A DNA stretch of 64,000 nt. Origin: Candidatus Bipolaricaulota bacterium (GTDB lineage: Bacteria; Bipolaricaulota; Bipolaricaulia; RBG-16-55-9; DRXL01). This document shows, in pieces, positions 1 to 7,708 of the stretch. Both the position numbers and the translations under genes were made by a program. Every line of letters starts with the position of its first letter. Within the stretch, counting starts at the first letter, position 1. The DNA is taken from assembly GCA_025060395.1 (NCBI GenBank), contig JANXCC010000001.1, positions 276-64,275 of the forward strand, in the 5' to 3' direction. The notes beneath the pieces were generated by a model. It made no database searches, had not been told where the DNA came from, and worked only from the letters and a program-made list of their open reading frames with translations.

Positions 1-2
1 AA

Positions 3-686
3 GAAGCGTGGCAGCGGGCGGAGCAAAGCTGCGACGCTTTAGTTTCGTTGCTCGGTCTTCAGCCGGGTGCGAAGATCTTAGATTTGGCGTGCGGGCCGGG
101 GCGCTTTGCGATTCCCTTAGCGAGACGGAGCTTTCGCGTCGTCGGCCTAGATATTTGTGAAATCTATCTTGAGCAAGCGCGCGCCAAAGCCAAAGAGCAT
201 GGACTTCAGATCGAATTTGTTCACGGCGACATGCGCGCCATCCCCTTCGAGAGCGAGTTCGACGCTGTGATTAATCTCTTCACGAGCTTCGGGTACTTCG
301 AGCGCGAAGAAGACCATCTCCAAGTCTTGAAAGAAGTGCGCAAGAGCCTCAAGCCCGGCGGTCGCTTTCTGCTAGAACTTCAGAACCGTGACTGGCTTAT
401 TAAAAACTTTCGACCACGCAATTGGCAGGAGTATCCGGACTTTTTTGTTTTAGAGGAGAGCAAGATGAACTTTGCGCGCAATCGCATCGAGTCGCGGTGG
501 ATTGTGCTCAAGGGTGCAGAGCGCAAAGAGTATAGTCTCTCTTTGCGGGTGTTCACGCTCGCGGAGCTGTTAGGATTGTTTGCCCAAGCTGGTTTGAACG
601 TGCTAGGCTATTATAGTAACTTGCGCGGGGAGCCGTGGAGTTTGGAGGCCCAGCGCTTAGCTCTCCTCGCAGAGCGAGCTTCTTGA
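3..686 (+). CDS. SAM-dependent class I methyltransferase (5' truncated)
   Basis: The reading frame is open from the first bases of the window, so the true start lies upstream. An internal TTG at 48 gives a 212-residue product, but the upstream codons read naturally into it. The glycine-rich SAM loop DLACGPGRFA follows the first strand (ILDLACG), and acidic residue D in VVGLDI would bind the ribose of SAM. The motif HGDMRAIPF is the usual post-II region. This fold methylates small molecules or proteins, and the substrate cannot be read from the sequence. The downstream gene begins 22 bases later behind its own ribosome site. Confidence 0.8.
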   Translation, partial: EAWQRAEQSCDALVSLLGLQPGAKILDLACGPGRFAIPLARRSFRVVGLDICEIYLEQARAKAKEHGLQIEFVHGDMRAIPFESEFDAVINLFTSFGYFEREEDHLQVLKEVRKSLKPGGRFLLELQNRDWLIKNFRPRNWQEYPDFFVLEESKMNFARNRIESRWIVLKGAERKEYSLSLRVFTLAELLGLFAQAGLNVLGYYSNLRGEPWSLEAQRLALLAERAS

Positions 687-708
687 GTCCAAGGAAGGAG
701 GTGACGCT

Positions 709-963
709 ATGGAAGAGAAGCCCATCGGCAAGGTGACGCACTTCTTTGGGCGAATCAGCGTAGCTGTGCTTGCCCTCACCGAGCCCCTCAAAGTCGGCGA
801 GACGATTCACATTAAGGGTCACACGACGGATCTGACTCAAAAAGTCGAGTCCATGCAGATGGAGCACAAAGACATTCAAGAAGCCAAGCCCGGAGATCAA
901 GTCGCGATCAAAGTCATCGGGCGCGTGCACGAGCGCGATGTCGTTTACAAAGTGATCTCTTAG
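709..963 (+). CDS. Small EF-Tu domain 2-like beta-barrel protein
   Basis: This 84-residue protein has a strong ribosome site (AAGGAGGTG) 8 bases before ATG. The pattern GKVTHFFGRISVAVLAL, then LKVGETIHIKG, then KPGDQVAIKV matches the second, barrel-shaped domain of translation factors such as EF-Tu. There is no GTPase domain. Stand-alone copies are annotated as translation elongation factor-like proteins in bacteria and archaea, and their role is unknown. It sits between a methyltransferase and a nitroreductase, all on the same strand with short gaps. Confidence 0.7.
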   Translation: MEEKPIGKVTHFFGRISVAVLALTEPLKVGETIHIKGHTTDLTQKVESMQMEHKDIQEAKPGDQVAIKVIGRVHERDVVYKVIS

Positions 964-999
964 GACACCTCGAAGCAAGTCAAGAGAGAGGGGCAAGCT

Positions 1000-1518
1000 A
1001 TGGACTTTTTTGAAGTCCTTCGAGAGCGCCATTCGATTCGGGCTTTTTCAGAGCAGCCCATCGAGCCAGAGAAACTACGAGCACTCCTAGAAGCAGCGAA
1101 TCGTGCACCGTCCGCGGGAAATCTCCAAGCGTACGAGATCTACGTTGTGACACGACCAGCGACGCTGAAGGCGCTCATGCACGCGGCGTTCGAGCAGAAA
1201 TTCGTCGCGCAAGCGCCGGTCGTGTTCGTCTTTTGTGCGCACCCAGCGCGTTCGGCGAGCTCCTACGGCGAGCGCGGCGCGACGCTCTATTCTGTCCAAG
1301 ACGCGACTATCGCGTGCGCGTACGCGCAGCTTGCCGCGACGGCCTTAGGGCTGGGGAGCGTCTGGGTAGGGGCATTCGACGAAGACGCCGTGCGAAGAGC
1401 GCTCGGCATAGGGAAGGAGCTCGTGCCCATCGCACTATTGCCCATCGGGTACGCTGCTGAGAGCCCGGAGATTACGCCACGACGGGCGCTGGACGACTTA
1501 GTACACTATATCACTTAA
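1000..1518 (+). CDS. Nitroreductase-family FMN oxidoreductase
   Basis: The 172-residue protein starts with the family signature MDFFEVLRERHSIRAF, whose RHSIR residues contact the FMN phosphate. APSAGNLQAYEIYVV follows, the usual flavin-binding stretch. Near the C-terminus LGLGSVWVGAFDE and LPIGYAAE match the conserved glycine-rich tail. Members reduce nitro compounds, quinones or flavins with NAD(P)H, and some are dehydrogenases of modified amino acids, so the substrate is not predictable. The length is typical of the compact subfamily common in anaerobes. The ATG is preceded by GAGAGGGGCAAGCT, an acceptable ribosome site. Confidence 0.85.
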   Translation: MDFFEVLRERHSIRAFSEQPIEPEKLRALLEAANRAPSAGNLQAYEIYVVTRPATLKALMHAAFEQKFVAQAPVVFVFCAHPARSASSYGERGATLYSVQDATIACAYAQLAATALGLGSVWVGAFDEDAVRRALGIGKELVPIALLPIGYAAESPEITPRRALDDLVHYIT

Positions 1519-1520
1519 GT

Positions 1521-2393
1521 ATGGAGCGAGAAGCAAGCGGGCGGCTGCGACCACTGGATCTTAGACGAGACTTCGAGGAGTTGAGCAGGCTCATCGAGAT
1601 CGCGTTTGCCGAAGATTTTCAGCGCATGGACGTGCAGTTCTAAGAAGAGTTGCGAGCTATTAGAAGGCTTGTGCCATGGGTCTTGCTCCTTGGGCGCTTG
1701 AGCAAGTTCTTCCGTGAGCTAATAGGCGGCTATGTCTGAGAAGATCAGGGTCACATTGTGGGTTCCGTGGTAGTGCAACCCCAAGGGTTGGAGCGGCGCA
1801 AGTGGTACATCAACGTCGTTGCGCCCCATCCTGACTATCGCCGGAAAGGAATTGCCCGTCGGTTAATGGAAGCTGCGATTGAGCATATTCGCCAACGCGG
1901 TGGAGAGCTGGCGCTCCTGAACGTCCGCGCTGATAATGTCCCAGCGTATCTGCTCTATCGGCGTTTGGGCTTTATAGAATTTGATAGCGTGACGCAGCTC
2001 CGGCTCAAAGCAATGCCCTTATTTGTGGAAGTCGAACACCGCAGTCCGAACCAGGTTAGTGGCGTTCAAGAGACCTTCAAGAAGATCGCTGAAACGCAAT
2101 CAGTTGCGGCAGAGGCAGCGCTCACATCGAACTATACGATTCGGCGGATGGGGCTTGGTGAGTGGCAGGCACGCTATGAGCTTGCAAAGGAAGCTATATC
2201 TCCTGAAGCTCAAGCGTTTAATCCTCCAAGCGAGCGGGAGTTTCGTATATCGCTCTGGATGCGCGCCTTGAGCCCTTTCTTCAGTCTTCTGCAAAGGGTA
2301 AGAGTCATCGGTGGGCAGTCGAGCATGAAGGAAGAGCGGTATGGTTTTGTTGAGATCAGCACGTTTCACCAGATGGGGCTTAAGCTTAAATAA
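1521..2393 (+). pseudogene. Broken GNAT N-acetyltransferase
   Basis: One continuous frame beginning with ATG at 1521 encodes a GNAT protein but is interrupted by TAA at 1641-1643 and TGA at 1737-1739. Reading through the stops gives a normal N-terminal half (LRPLDLRRDFEELSRLIEIAF) leading into the acetyl-CoA motif VVAPHPDYRRKGIARRLMEA and the YLLYRRLGF tail. Further on, 2297-2341 makes sense only in another frame (HRWAVEHEGRAV) and then returns to the first frame as GFVEIST. This indicates a one-base loss and a compensating one-base gain. A second, incomplete acetyltransferase-like domain follows. Four lesions make this a pseudogene. The part after 1758 could still be translated as a 211-residue fragment from an internal start. 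Confidence 0.85.
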
Positions 2394-2415
2394 AGACTGT
2401 GTCAGGAGGTGAAGT

Positions 2416-2913
2416 ATGCCCAAGAAGAAGAGAGTTGCGCAGACCGGACAGGCAGAATGGCTCCTCAAGGCGATGGAGCTGGCCTTTCAGAAGAAGAGGG
2501 GACTGTGGGCGCACTCGATGCTCGACACTTTAGAGGGGATCACGGCAGAGCAAGCAACATGGAAGCCCGACAAGAAAGGCGTGCACTCGATCTGGGAGAT
2601 CGTCCATCATGCAACGTACTGGAAGGACTTTCTAGTGCAACGGCTCGAGGGCAGCACCGCAAAGTTCTCCGACGAAGAGAGCTGGGCGCTCAAGGAGACG
2701 ACAGAAGAAGCGTGGGCTCAAGCTGTAGTGCGCCTCAAGCGCACCCACACTAAGCTGATACGACGCTTGCGGGAGAAGAAGCTTGATCTAAACAAGCCCT
2801 TCCCCGGTGAGAAGATGACCATGGGCGAGGCGCTCTTTGGGGTGCTCGCTCACGATCTCTATCACACAGGGCAGATCGTGCTCTTGCGTCAGATGCAGGG
2901 AATCGAACCATAA
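2416..2913 (+). CDS. DinB-family putative metal-dependent protein
   Basis: This 165-residue protein has a clear ribosome site (CAGGAGGTG) before ATG. The DinB/YfiT four-helix fold is marked by WEIVHHATYWKDF in the middle and LAHDLYHTGQIVLLRQ near the C-terminus, which supply the conserved histidines of the family's three-His metal site. The family includes thiol transferases such as bacillithiol S-transferase and many uncharacterised enzymes. No substrate can be assigned. It is on the same strand as its neighbours but begins 22 bases after the broken acetyltransferase frame. Confidence 0.8.
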   Translation: MPKKKRVAQTGQAEWLLKAMELAFQKKRGLWAHSMLDTLEGITAEQATWKPDKKGVHSIWEIVHHATYWKDFLVQRLEGSTAKFSDEESWALKETTEEAWAQAVVRLKRTHTKLIRRLREKKLDLNKPFPGEKMTMGEALFGVLAHDLYHTGQIVLLRQMQGIEP

Positions 2914-2931
2914 GCTTGAGAGGTGATCATT

Positions 2932-3837
2932 ATGTTGAAACGGCTTATCGTGCTAGCGTGCTTGCTGCTCGCCCTCGCCCTCAGCCCAGCGACAACCTAT
3001 GCAGAGTTTACCTTGGTGAAGTTCGTCGGGATTGCCCGATCGTTTCAGCAACTGATCGGTGGCAGCTCGTGGCTCGTGCGCCTCGAGAGAGTGATCTCAG
3101 GCCCACAGCCATGCGCACAAGAAATAAGAGTCGTGACGTGGACGTCGGCGGCACCGCCCGTTGCCTGGGGCTATACTGGCTATACTGATCCAGAGATCAA
3201 GCCCAACGATAGAGTTCAAGTCTACGGGCGCTATGTAACGGACGGAGAAAGCTGCTTCGTAACGTTAGAGTGGTCTGCCGAGCAGAGCCCGTCGCTCTAC
3301 TTTATTAGACTGCCGATAGAGGTCGTCTCTGCCGAGATCGCGCTCTTACCAGCGGCGCCGACGACTAATGATGAGATCACCCTCACCGTGCGGGCGACGT
3401 TCTCCAAAGAGTTCGGCAACGAGTGCTTCGCGGCGGCTCAGCTCTCGGACGTGAAGCGCGAGGACAATAAATTTATAGTCACGGCGTGGGAGATTTGGCC
3501 CGAGATTGTGTGTATTCTGGTATATAGGCCGACGCGAACCGGCCAGCGCGTCTACTCGCTGGGCAAGCTCCCGGCTGGAACGTATACCGTCGAACTTCAA
3601 GACTTCACCAGGGTAGTCACAAGCGTGACGTTCACCGTGACGCAAGGGGGACAGTTGTCCATTGAGCAGGCCTTGGACGAAAATAATAACAACAGAATTG
3701 ATGACCCGGAGTTCATTAGAGCGATTAATTTATGGATTCGCCAGGAGCCAGTCCCTGGAACTGACGGGCAAGTCATCACTGATGCTGTGATCATTCGACT
3801 GTTGAATCTTTGGATCAAGGGTGAGATCATTCGCTAG
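2932..3837 (+). CDS. Exported protein with C-terminal dockerin-like module
   Basis: An ATG at 2932 follows GAGAGGTGATC. A GTG nine bases upstream is an alternative start. The N-terminus MLKRLIVLACLLLALALSP...TYA is a signal peptide, probably cut after the Ala before EFTLV. A beta-rich central region follows. The last 60 residues hold a calcium-loop-like DENNNNRIDDPE, then two helices each with an LW core (AINLWIRQ and LLNLWIKG) joined by a VPGTDG turn. The same two-helix pattern ends other exported proteins in this window (47431-47697, 50919-52799, 52825-54957). It resembles a half-degenerate dockerin, so attachment to a partner protein is the likely role of the tail. The main domain is not recognised. 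It overlaps the next gene by 17 bases. Confidence 0.75.
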   Translation: MLKRLIVLACLLLALALSPATTYAEFTLVKFVGIARSFQQLIGGSSWLVRLERVISGPQPCAQEIRVVTWTSAAPPVAWGYTGYTDPEIKPNDRVQVYGRYVTDGESCFVTLEWSAEQSPSLYFIRLPIEVVSAEIALLPAAPTTNDEITLTVRATFSKEFGNECFAAAQLSDVKREDNKFIVTAWEIWPEIVCILVYRPTRTGQRVYSLGKLPAGTYTVELQDFTRVVTSVTFTVTQGGQLSIEQALDENNNNRIDDPEFIRAINLWIRQEPVPGTDGQVITDAVIIRLLNLWIKGEIIR

Positions 3838-4189
3838 ACGCGGGGTCTATATTCTGGTCATCGAAGCGCACGGCCAGACGCACGTCGGTCGTTTAGGGCC
3901 ACAGAGCTTTGATGGGATTTATCTCTATGTTGGCTCGGCGCTGGGGCCTAGGGGTTTTCAGCGAGTCGAGCGCCATCGCGCCGTCGCACAAGGGCGCAAC
4001 ACGACTCGACGTTGGCATATTGATTATCTTCTTGGGATAGGGCAGCTCAAGGGCGCTCTGCTCTTTGAGACTTCTGAGAAAGCGATGGAGTGCGCTCTGG
4101 CTGAGGCGCTCGCGCGCGTTGCTCAGCCAGTGATAGCGGGCTTTGGCGCCAGCGACTGTCGCTGCCAGACGCATCTCTTTCGTCTATGA
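3821..4189 (+). CDS. DUF123/Uri-type GIY-YIG-like protein
   Basis: The 122-residue product starts at a GTG inside the end of the preceding gene. It matches DUF123 from end to end: GVYILVIE, VGRLGPQSFDGIYLYVGSAL, RWHIDYLL, then GFGASDCRCQTHLF. This family is a divergent GIY-YIG nuclease relative found in archaea and thermophilic bacteria, sometimes fused to endonuclease III-like proteins. Nuclease activity has not been generally shown. The stop codon overlaps the start of the hydrogenase peptidase (ATGA), so the two are translationally coupled. Confidence 0.85.
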   Translation: MRSFARRGVYILVIEAHGQTHVGRLGPQSFDGIYLYVGSALGPRGFQRVERHRAVAQGRNTTRRWHIDYLLGIGQLKGALLFETSEKAMECALAEALARVAQPVIAGFGASDCRCQTHLFRL

Positions 4190-4653
4190 GGGTGCTCATT
4201 ATCGGAGTTGGGAACGAATATCGTCACGACGACGGGGTAGGGCTGGTTGTTGCTCGCGCGCTGCGCGAAAAGAATCTCGATGGCCTAGAAATTCTCGAGA
4301 TGAGCGGCGAGGGCGCTGCGCTTATCGAAGCTTTTCAGAACGCCGAGCGCGTCATTGTAGTAGACGCGGTCTGCTCTGGGGCGACGCCAGGGACAATCTT
4401 TCGCTTCGAGGCGCATCATCAGCAAATTCCAACAAAATTCTTTCGCTATTCGACGCACAATTTCGGCCTCGCTGAAGCAATTGAGCTGGCGCGATCTTTA
4501 GGACAGCTCCCAAAAGAGCTGATCGTCTACGGCATTGAGGGGAAGGATTTTTCGCTTGGGGAAGGGCTCTCAGTGGAGGTGGCGCACGCGGCGCACGAAG
4601 TCGTTCACCGGATTGAGAAAGAACTGATGAGCGGGCGCTCCCATCTCCAGTAG
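4186..4653 (+). CDS. NiFe-hydrogenase maturation endopeptidase (HycI/HyaD family)
   Basis: The 155-residue protein begins VLIIGVGNEYRHDDGVGLVVA, the hallmark of the M52 family, whose first acidic residue (here E in GNEYRHDDG) binds nickel. VDAVCSG carries the second conserved Asp, and the His of STHNFGLAEA the third ligand. These enzymes remove the C-terminal tail of the hydrogenase large subunit after nickel insertion. A second peptidase is encoded at 10317-10802, and the only large subunit in the window is at 11372-12835, so the two may serve different hydrogenases. It overlaps a convergent membrane-protein gene by 49 bases. Confidence 0.85.
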   Translation: MRVLIIGVGNEYRHDDGVGLVVARALREKNLDGLEILEMSGEGAALIEAFQNAERVIVVDAVCSGATPGTIFRFEAHHQQIPTKFFRYSTHNFGLAEAIELARSLGQLPKELIVYGIEGKDFSLGEGLSVEVAHAAHEVVHRIEKELMSGRSHLQ

Positions 4654-4973
4654 ACAAAGAGCCGAAGCACCAACGGCCAAATCCCAACTAGTCCGAGCAA
4701 TACTACCAACGCAAACAAATGAGTTTCTTGCCACACCCACCACGCTAACCCGATAGCGAGAAGCGGGCTTAGAACAGCCACAAGATTACCCATGCCGAAA
4801 TTGACGGGGTATGTTTGATAAAAAATCTGATAAACGACTTCTTTCTCACGCTCAGCGTAACATACACGGTGGTACTTCTTCGGGATAAGCCCCCACAAAG
4901 CACTCACCATCAAATCATCAGGATATTCAATATCATTCCCACACCGATCACAAGGTATGTAAACTCGCTCCAT
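4605..4973 (-). CDS. Membrane protein with N-terminal Cys-pair motif, unknown function
   Basis: I place the start at ATG 4973, giving 122 residues, because a promoter (TTGACT, 18-base spacer, TATAAT) ends only 9 bases upstream. A longer frame starts at 5048 but would include that promoter. The N-terminus has CDRCGNDIEYPDDL and a later VCYAE cysteine, resembling half of a zinc ribbon. Two hydrophobic segments follow, roughly residues 57-78 and 86-106. No family was recognised. The end overlaps the convergent hydrogenase peptidase gene. Confidence 0.55.
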   Translation of the reverse strand: MERVYIPCDRCGNDIEYPDDLMVSALWGLIPKKYHRVCYAEREKEVVYQIFYQTYPVNFGMGNLVAVLSPLLAIGLAWWVWQETHLFALVVLLGLVGIWPLVLRLFVYWRWERPLISSFSIR

Positions 4974-4982
4974 AGCGGTTGA

Positions 4983-5012
4983 ATTATATCTTTCCTTCAC
5001 CGGCAGAGTCAA
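4983..5012 (-). promoter_or_regulatory. Leaderless-type promoter for the 4605-4973 gene
   Basis: On the minus strand TTGACT (5007-5012) is followed by an 18-base spacer and a perfect TATAAT (4983-4988). Only 9 bases separate the -10 box from ATG, so the transcript would begin two or three bases before, or at, the start codon. Confidence 0.6.
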
Positions 5013-5047
5013 ATTGATCGAGCCGAGCCTCACCCTGACGTAGATCA

Positions 5048-5076
5048 TTGCATCGCGCTTTGAAAAAGAGTATCCT
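5048..5076 (+). promoter_or_regulatory. Promoter of the rrf2-feo operon
   Basis: TTGCAT (5048-5053), a 17-base spacer and TATCCT (5071-5076) form a sigma-70-type promoter with an expected start near 5083. It lies in the short divergent gap before the Rrf2 gene. Confidence 0.45.
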
Positions 5077-5082
5077 TAATGG

Positions 5083-5097
5083 GGACTGAAAGAGTCC
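5083..5097 (+). promoter_or_regulatory. Candidate Rrf2 operator (inverted repeat)
   Basis: GGACT-GAAAG-AGTCC is a perfect 5-base inverted repeat with a 5-base spacer. It starts at the predicted transcription start of the rrf2-feo operon, where a bound repressor would block transcription. Autoregulation by the adjacent Rrf2 protein is an inference. Confidence 0.35.
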
Positions 5098-5106
5098 TCG
5101 ATAGGC

Positions 5107-5496
5107 ATGTTCCTCACGCGGCGGAGCGACTACGGACTGCAAGCGATCTTGGCTCTAGCCAAGAGTTCGGGCTTTGTCTCGGCAAAACAGATTGCTCAAG
5201 AGCATAATCTGCCCATCGCGTTCGTCAAGAAGCTTTTGCAAAAGCTCTGCCGTGCGGGCTTGGTGAAGGCAAGCGTAGGGAAGCAGGGCGGCTATGCGCT
5301 GGCGCGGCCTCCAGAAATGATCTCGATGCGTGAGATTCTGGAAGCACTCGAAGGGAATCTAGCGCCGGTCTCGTGCCTGACTCTAGATCACCAGTGCAAG
5401 CTCTCCAATGGCTGCATGACGAAGCGCGCATGGATCCAGATAGACCAAAAACTCCACGAAGCGCTGGAGTCAATCTCGCTGAGGGACATCTTATGA
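5107..5496 (+). CDS. Rrf2-family transcriptional regulator with three-Cys cluster site
   Basis: The 129-residue protein has the Rrf2 winged-helix: LTRRSDYGLQAILALA, then KQIAQEHNLPIAFVKKLLQK and GKQGGYALARPP. Cys90, Cys97 and Cys103 (C-x6-C-x5-C) match the position of the Fe-S ligands in IscR and NsrR, so it probably senses iron, redox state or Fe-S supply. Its stop overlaps the feoB start (ATGA), which makes it the first gene of an iron-uptake operon and a likely iron-responsive regulator of it. An inverted repeat at 5083-5097 is a candidate operator. Confidence 0.85.
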   Translation: MFLTRRSDYGLQAILALAKSSGFVSAKQIAQEHNLPIAFVKKLLQKLCRAGLVKASVGKQGGYALARPPEMISMREILEALEGNLAPVSCLTLDHQCKLSNGCMTKRAWIQIDQKLHEALESISLRDIL

Positions 5497-7301
5497 CGAC
5501 GTGTCCTGAGAAGGCTCAGGCGACCAAAGAAAAGCCCGCAACAGGCGCGATCGTGCTCGTGGGCGCCCCGAATGTCGGCAAGAGCTTGCTCTTTCATCGT
5601 CTGACCGGGACATACGCTACGGTCTCGAATTACCCCGGCACGACGATTGAGGTCGCGCATGGGGTTGTGGACCTCTCCCTTTTAGGAAAGGGGCTGGGGG
5701 ATAGGTCTTATGAATTGCTCGACACCCCTGGCCTGCGCTCGCTGCTGCCCATCACCGAAGAAGAGCAGATTACAAAAGAGATTTTATTGCGCGACGACGT
5801 CGCGGTGATCGTGCACGTTGTTGACGCTAAGGACTTAGAGCGTTCGCTCGCCCTGACACTTCAGTTAATGGAGCTAGGCCCGCCGGTCGTGCTCGTCCTC
5901 AATATGATCGATGAGGCCACTAAGATAGGGCTTGAGGTAGACAGTCATGCTCTGGCAGAGAAGCTCGGCATCCCCGTTGTGGTGGCGAGCGCACTGCAGA
6001 ACCGCGGGATCTCTGAACTGAAAGATATTCTCGCTCGTGTCCTCCCGCTTGCTCCCAGGCCCCGGCGTCCGCGTGTCTTCACCCTCGATGATATTATAGA
6101 AACGCATCGGCGTGCCCGCGCTCTCGCTTCTGAAGTGTTACGCCATACCCAAACGACCTCGCGCTTCTGGAGCGAGCGCCTAAGTCAGCTCACTCTCAAT
6201 CCCTTCACGGGTGGGATCATGCTTGCCCTTGTGCTGTGGGGGCTTTATGAGTTCGTGGGGGTCTTCGGCGCTCAGATCGCCGTCGGCTTTCTCGAGAACA
6301 CTGTCTTTGGTGAGTATATTAATCCGTGGGTGACGCAGCTCGTTCAGACACTCTTGCCCTGGGCATGGGCACACGACTTGCTCGTCGGCGAGTACGGGAT
6401 CATCACGCTGGGGCTGCGCTACGCCATAGCTATTATTCTGCCCATCGTGACCACGTTCTTCCTCGCGTTTGCGCTCATTGAAGATTCTGGGTATCTACCA
6501 AGGCTGGCCATGCTCATCGACAGGCTGTTTAAGGGTATTGGGCTGAGCGGACGCGCCGTCATTCCCATTGTATTGGGCTTTGGCTGCGATACGATGGCAA
6601 CGCTTGTGACGCGCACGCTCGAAACACGTCGCGAGAAGCTCATCGCGACATTGCTCTTAGCACTAGCGATCCCATGCTCAGCGCAGCTCGGCGTGATCTT
6701 GGGTCTGTTAGCGGGGAACTCTCTAGCTGTGGGGATCTGGGCAGGAGTTATTGCACTTAATTTCTTAGTCATTGGATATTTGACGGCGAAGCTCTTGCCT
6801 GGAGAGCGCTCGCTTTTTTATATAGAGATTCCGCCGTTGCGCTGGCCCTCGCTCAGTAATGTGCTTGTGAAGACCTACGTACGCGTTCGCTGGTATCTCG
6901 GGGAGATTGTGCCGTTCTTTCTCATTGCGAGCGTCGTCATCTGGATGGGGCAGATCATAGGTATTTTTGATGTTTTGGTCAACGCGCTCGCCGTCGTCGT
7001 GGGAGCGATTGGGCTACCTAAAGAGACGGCTGTAGCGTTTCTATTTGGCTTTTTCAGAAGAGACTATGGTGCTGCTGGACTCTATGATCTGCACAACGCT
7101 GGAGCGTTGAGCGGTGTTACGCTCGTCGTCGCGTCAGTGACGCTAACGCTCTTTGTGCCATGCATTGCACAGTTTATGATCACAGCCAAAGAGCGCGGCT
7201 GGAAGACAGCCATCGCGATGGCAGGGTTTATCTTCCCGTATGCGTTCTTTGTGGGGTGGGTCGTGAATCTTGTCTTGACGACGCTTGGGGTGCGGCTATG
7301 A
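5493..7301 (+). CDS. feoB: Ferrous iron transporter FeoB
   Basis: The start at 5493 overlaps the regulator's stop and gives 602 residues. The N-terminal G domain has G1 GAPNVGKS (24-31), YPGTT, the G3 DTPG, NMID as G4 and a VASALQNRGI G5-like loop. Next comes the membrane region with two Gate-like blocks, including GFGCDTMATLVTRTLE, which corresponds to the GCNVPA signature of FeoB with N-V-P changed to D-T-M. The second block contains GFFRRDYGAAGLYDL, also typical. The protein is shorter than E. coli FeoB (773) and of the size seen in thermophiles. It imports Fe(II) through the inner membrane. Downstream feoA overlaps by 4 bases. Confidence 0.9.
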   Translation: MTTCPEKAQATKEKPATGAIVLVGAPNVGKSLLFHRLTGTYATVSNYPGTTIEVAHGVVDLSLLGKGLGDRSYELLDTPGLRSLLPITEEEQITKEILLRDDVAVIVHVVDAKDLERSLALTLQLMELGPPVVLVLNMIDEATKIGLEVDSHALAEKLGIPVVVASALQNRGISELKDILARVLPLAPRPRRPRVFTLDDIIETHRRARALASEVLRHTQTTSRFWSERLSQLTLNPFTGGIMLALVLWGLYEFVGVFGAQIAVGFLENTVFGEYINPWVTQLVQTLLPWAWAHDLLVGEYGIITLGLRYAIAIILPIVTTFFLAFALIEDSGYLPRLAMLIDRLFKGIGLSGRAVIPIVLGFGCDTMATLVTRTLETRREKLIATLLLALAIPCSAQLGVILGLLAGNSLAVGIWAGVIALNFLVIGYLTAKLLPGERSLFYIEIPPLRWPSLSNVLVKTYVRVRWYLGEIVPFFLIASVVIWMGQIIGIFDVLVNALAVVVGAIGLPKETAVAFLFGFFRRDYGAAGLYDLHNAGALSGVTLVVASVTLTLFVPCIAQFMITAKERGWKTAIAMAGFIFPYAFFVGWVVNLVLTTLGVRL

Positions 7302-7708
7302 AGTGCACGCTCTGCGGGTTTGAGTTCTCTGAAGCCGATGCGAGGCGTCCGTGTGCAAGCTGCCCTTTGGGTGCGAAGTGCGATCTCGTTTGCTGCCCCA
7401 ACTGTGGCTATCAAGCTCCAAGAGAACCTCATTGGCTCAGCCGGCTGCGCCACTGGCGACGTCGCAACGGTATATACGAAGGGACGCTTGCGGCACTGCA
7501 GTCCGGCGCGGTGAGCGAGATCATCGCCCTGCGCCCGCGCGATGAAAGGATTTTGCACAAGCTGACGGCGCTGGGGTTGCTGCCAGGCGTGCGGGTGCGC
7601 GTGCTCAGAAGATTCCCAACTTATCTAATAGAGATAGGGCATGCCCAGATTGCTCTTGATAGAGAGCTTGCGTCGGCAATCCTCGTTCGCCCAGTAGAAA
7701 GATCATGA
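7298..7708 (+). CDS. FeoA-domain protein with N-terminal Cys-rich ribbon
   Basis: The ATG at 7298 overlaps the feoB stop (ATGA). The 136-residue product has two parts. Residues 1-45 hold eight cysteines (MKCTLCGFEF, CASCPLGAKCDLVCCPNCGY), resembling a zinc or Fe-S ribbon. Residues 60-136 are a FeoA SH3-like domain (ALRPRDERILHKLTALGLLPGVRVRVLRRFPTY). FeoA regulates FeoB in the membrane complex, and the extra ribbon could add metal or redox sensing, which is inference. The same overlap style links it to the uridine phosphorylase gene. Confidence 0.85.
   Translation: MKCTLCGFEFSEADARRPCASCPLGAKCDLVCCPNCGYQAPREPHWLSRLRHWRRRNGIYEGTLAALQSGAVSEIIALRPRDERILHKLTALGLLPGVRVRVLRRFPTYLIEIGHAQIALDRELASAILVRPVERS

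Noticed and set aside
1641..1739. Alternative genetic code (TGA or TAA read as an amino acid)
   Set aside because: Many intact genes here end in TGA within ATGA overlaps, and the internal stops occur only in genes with other lesions.
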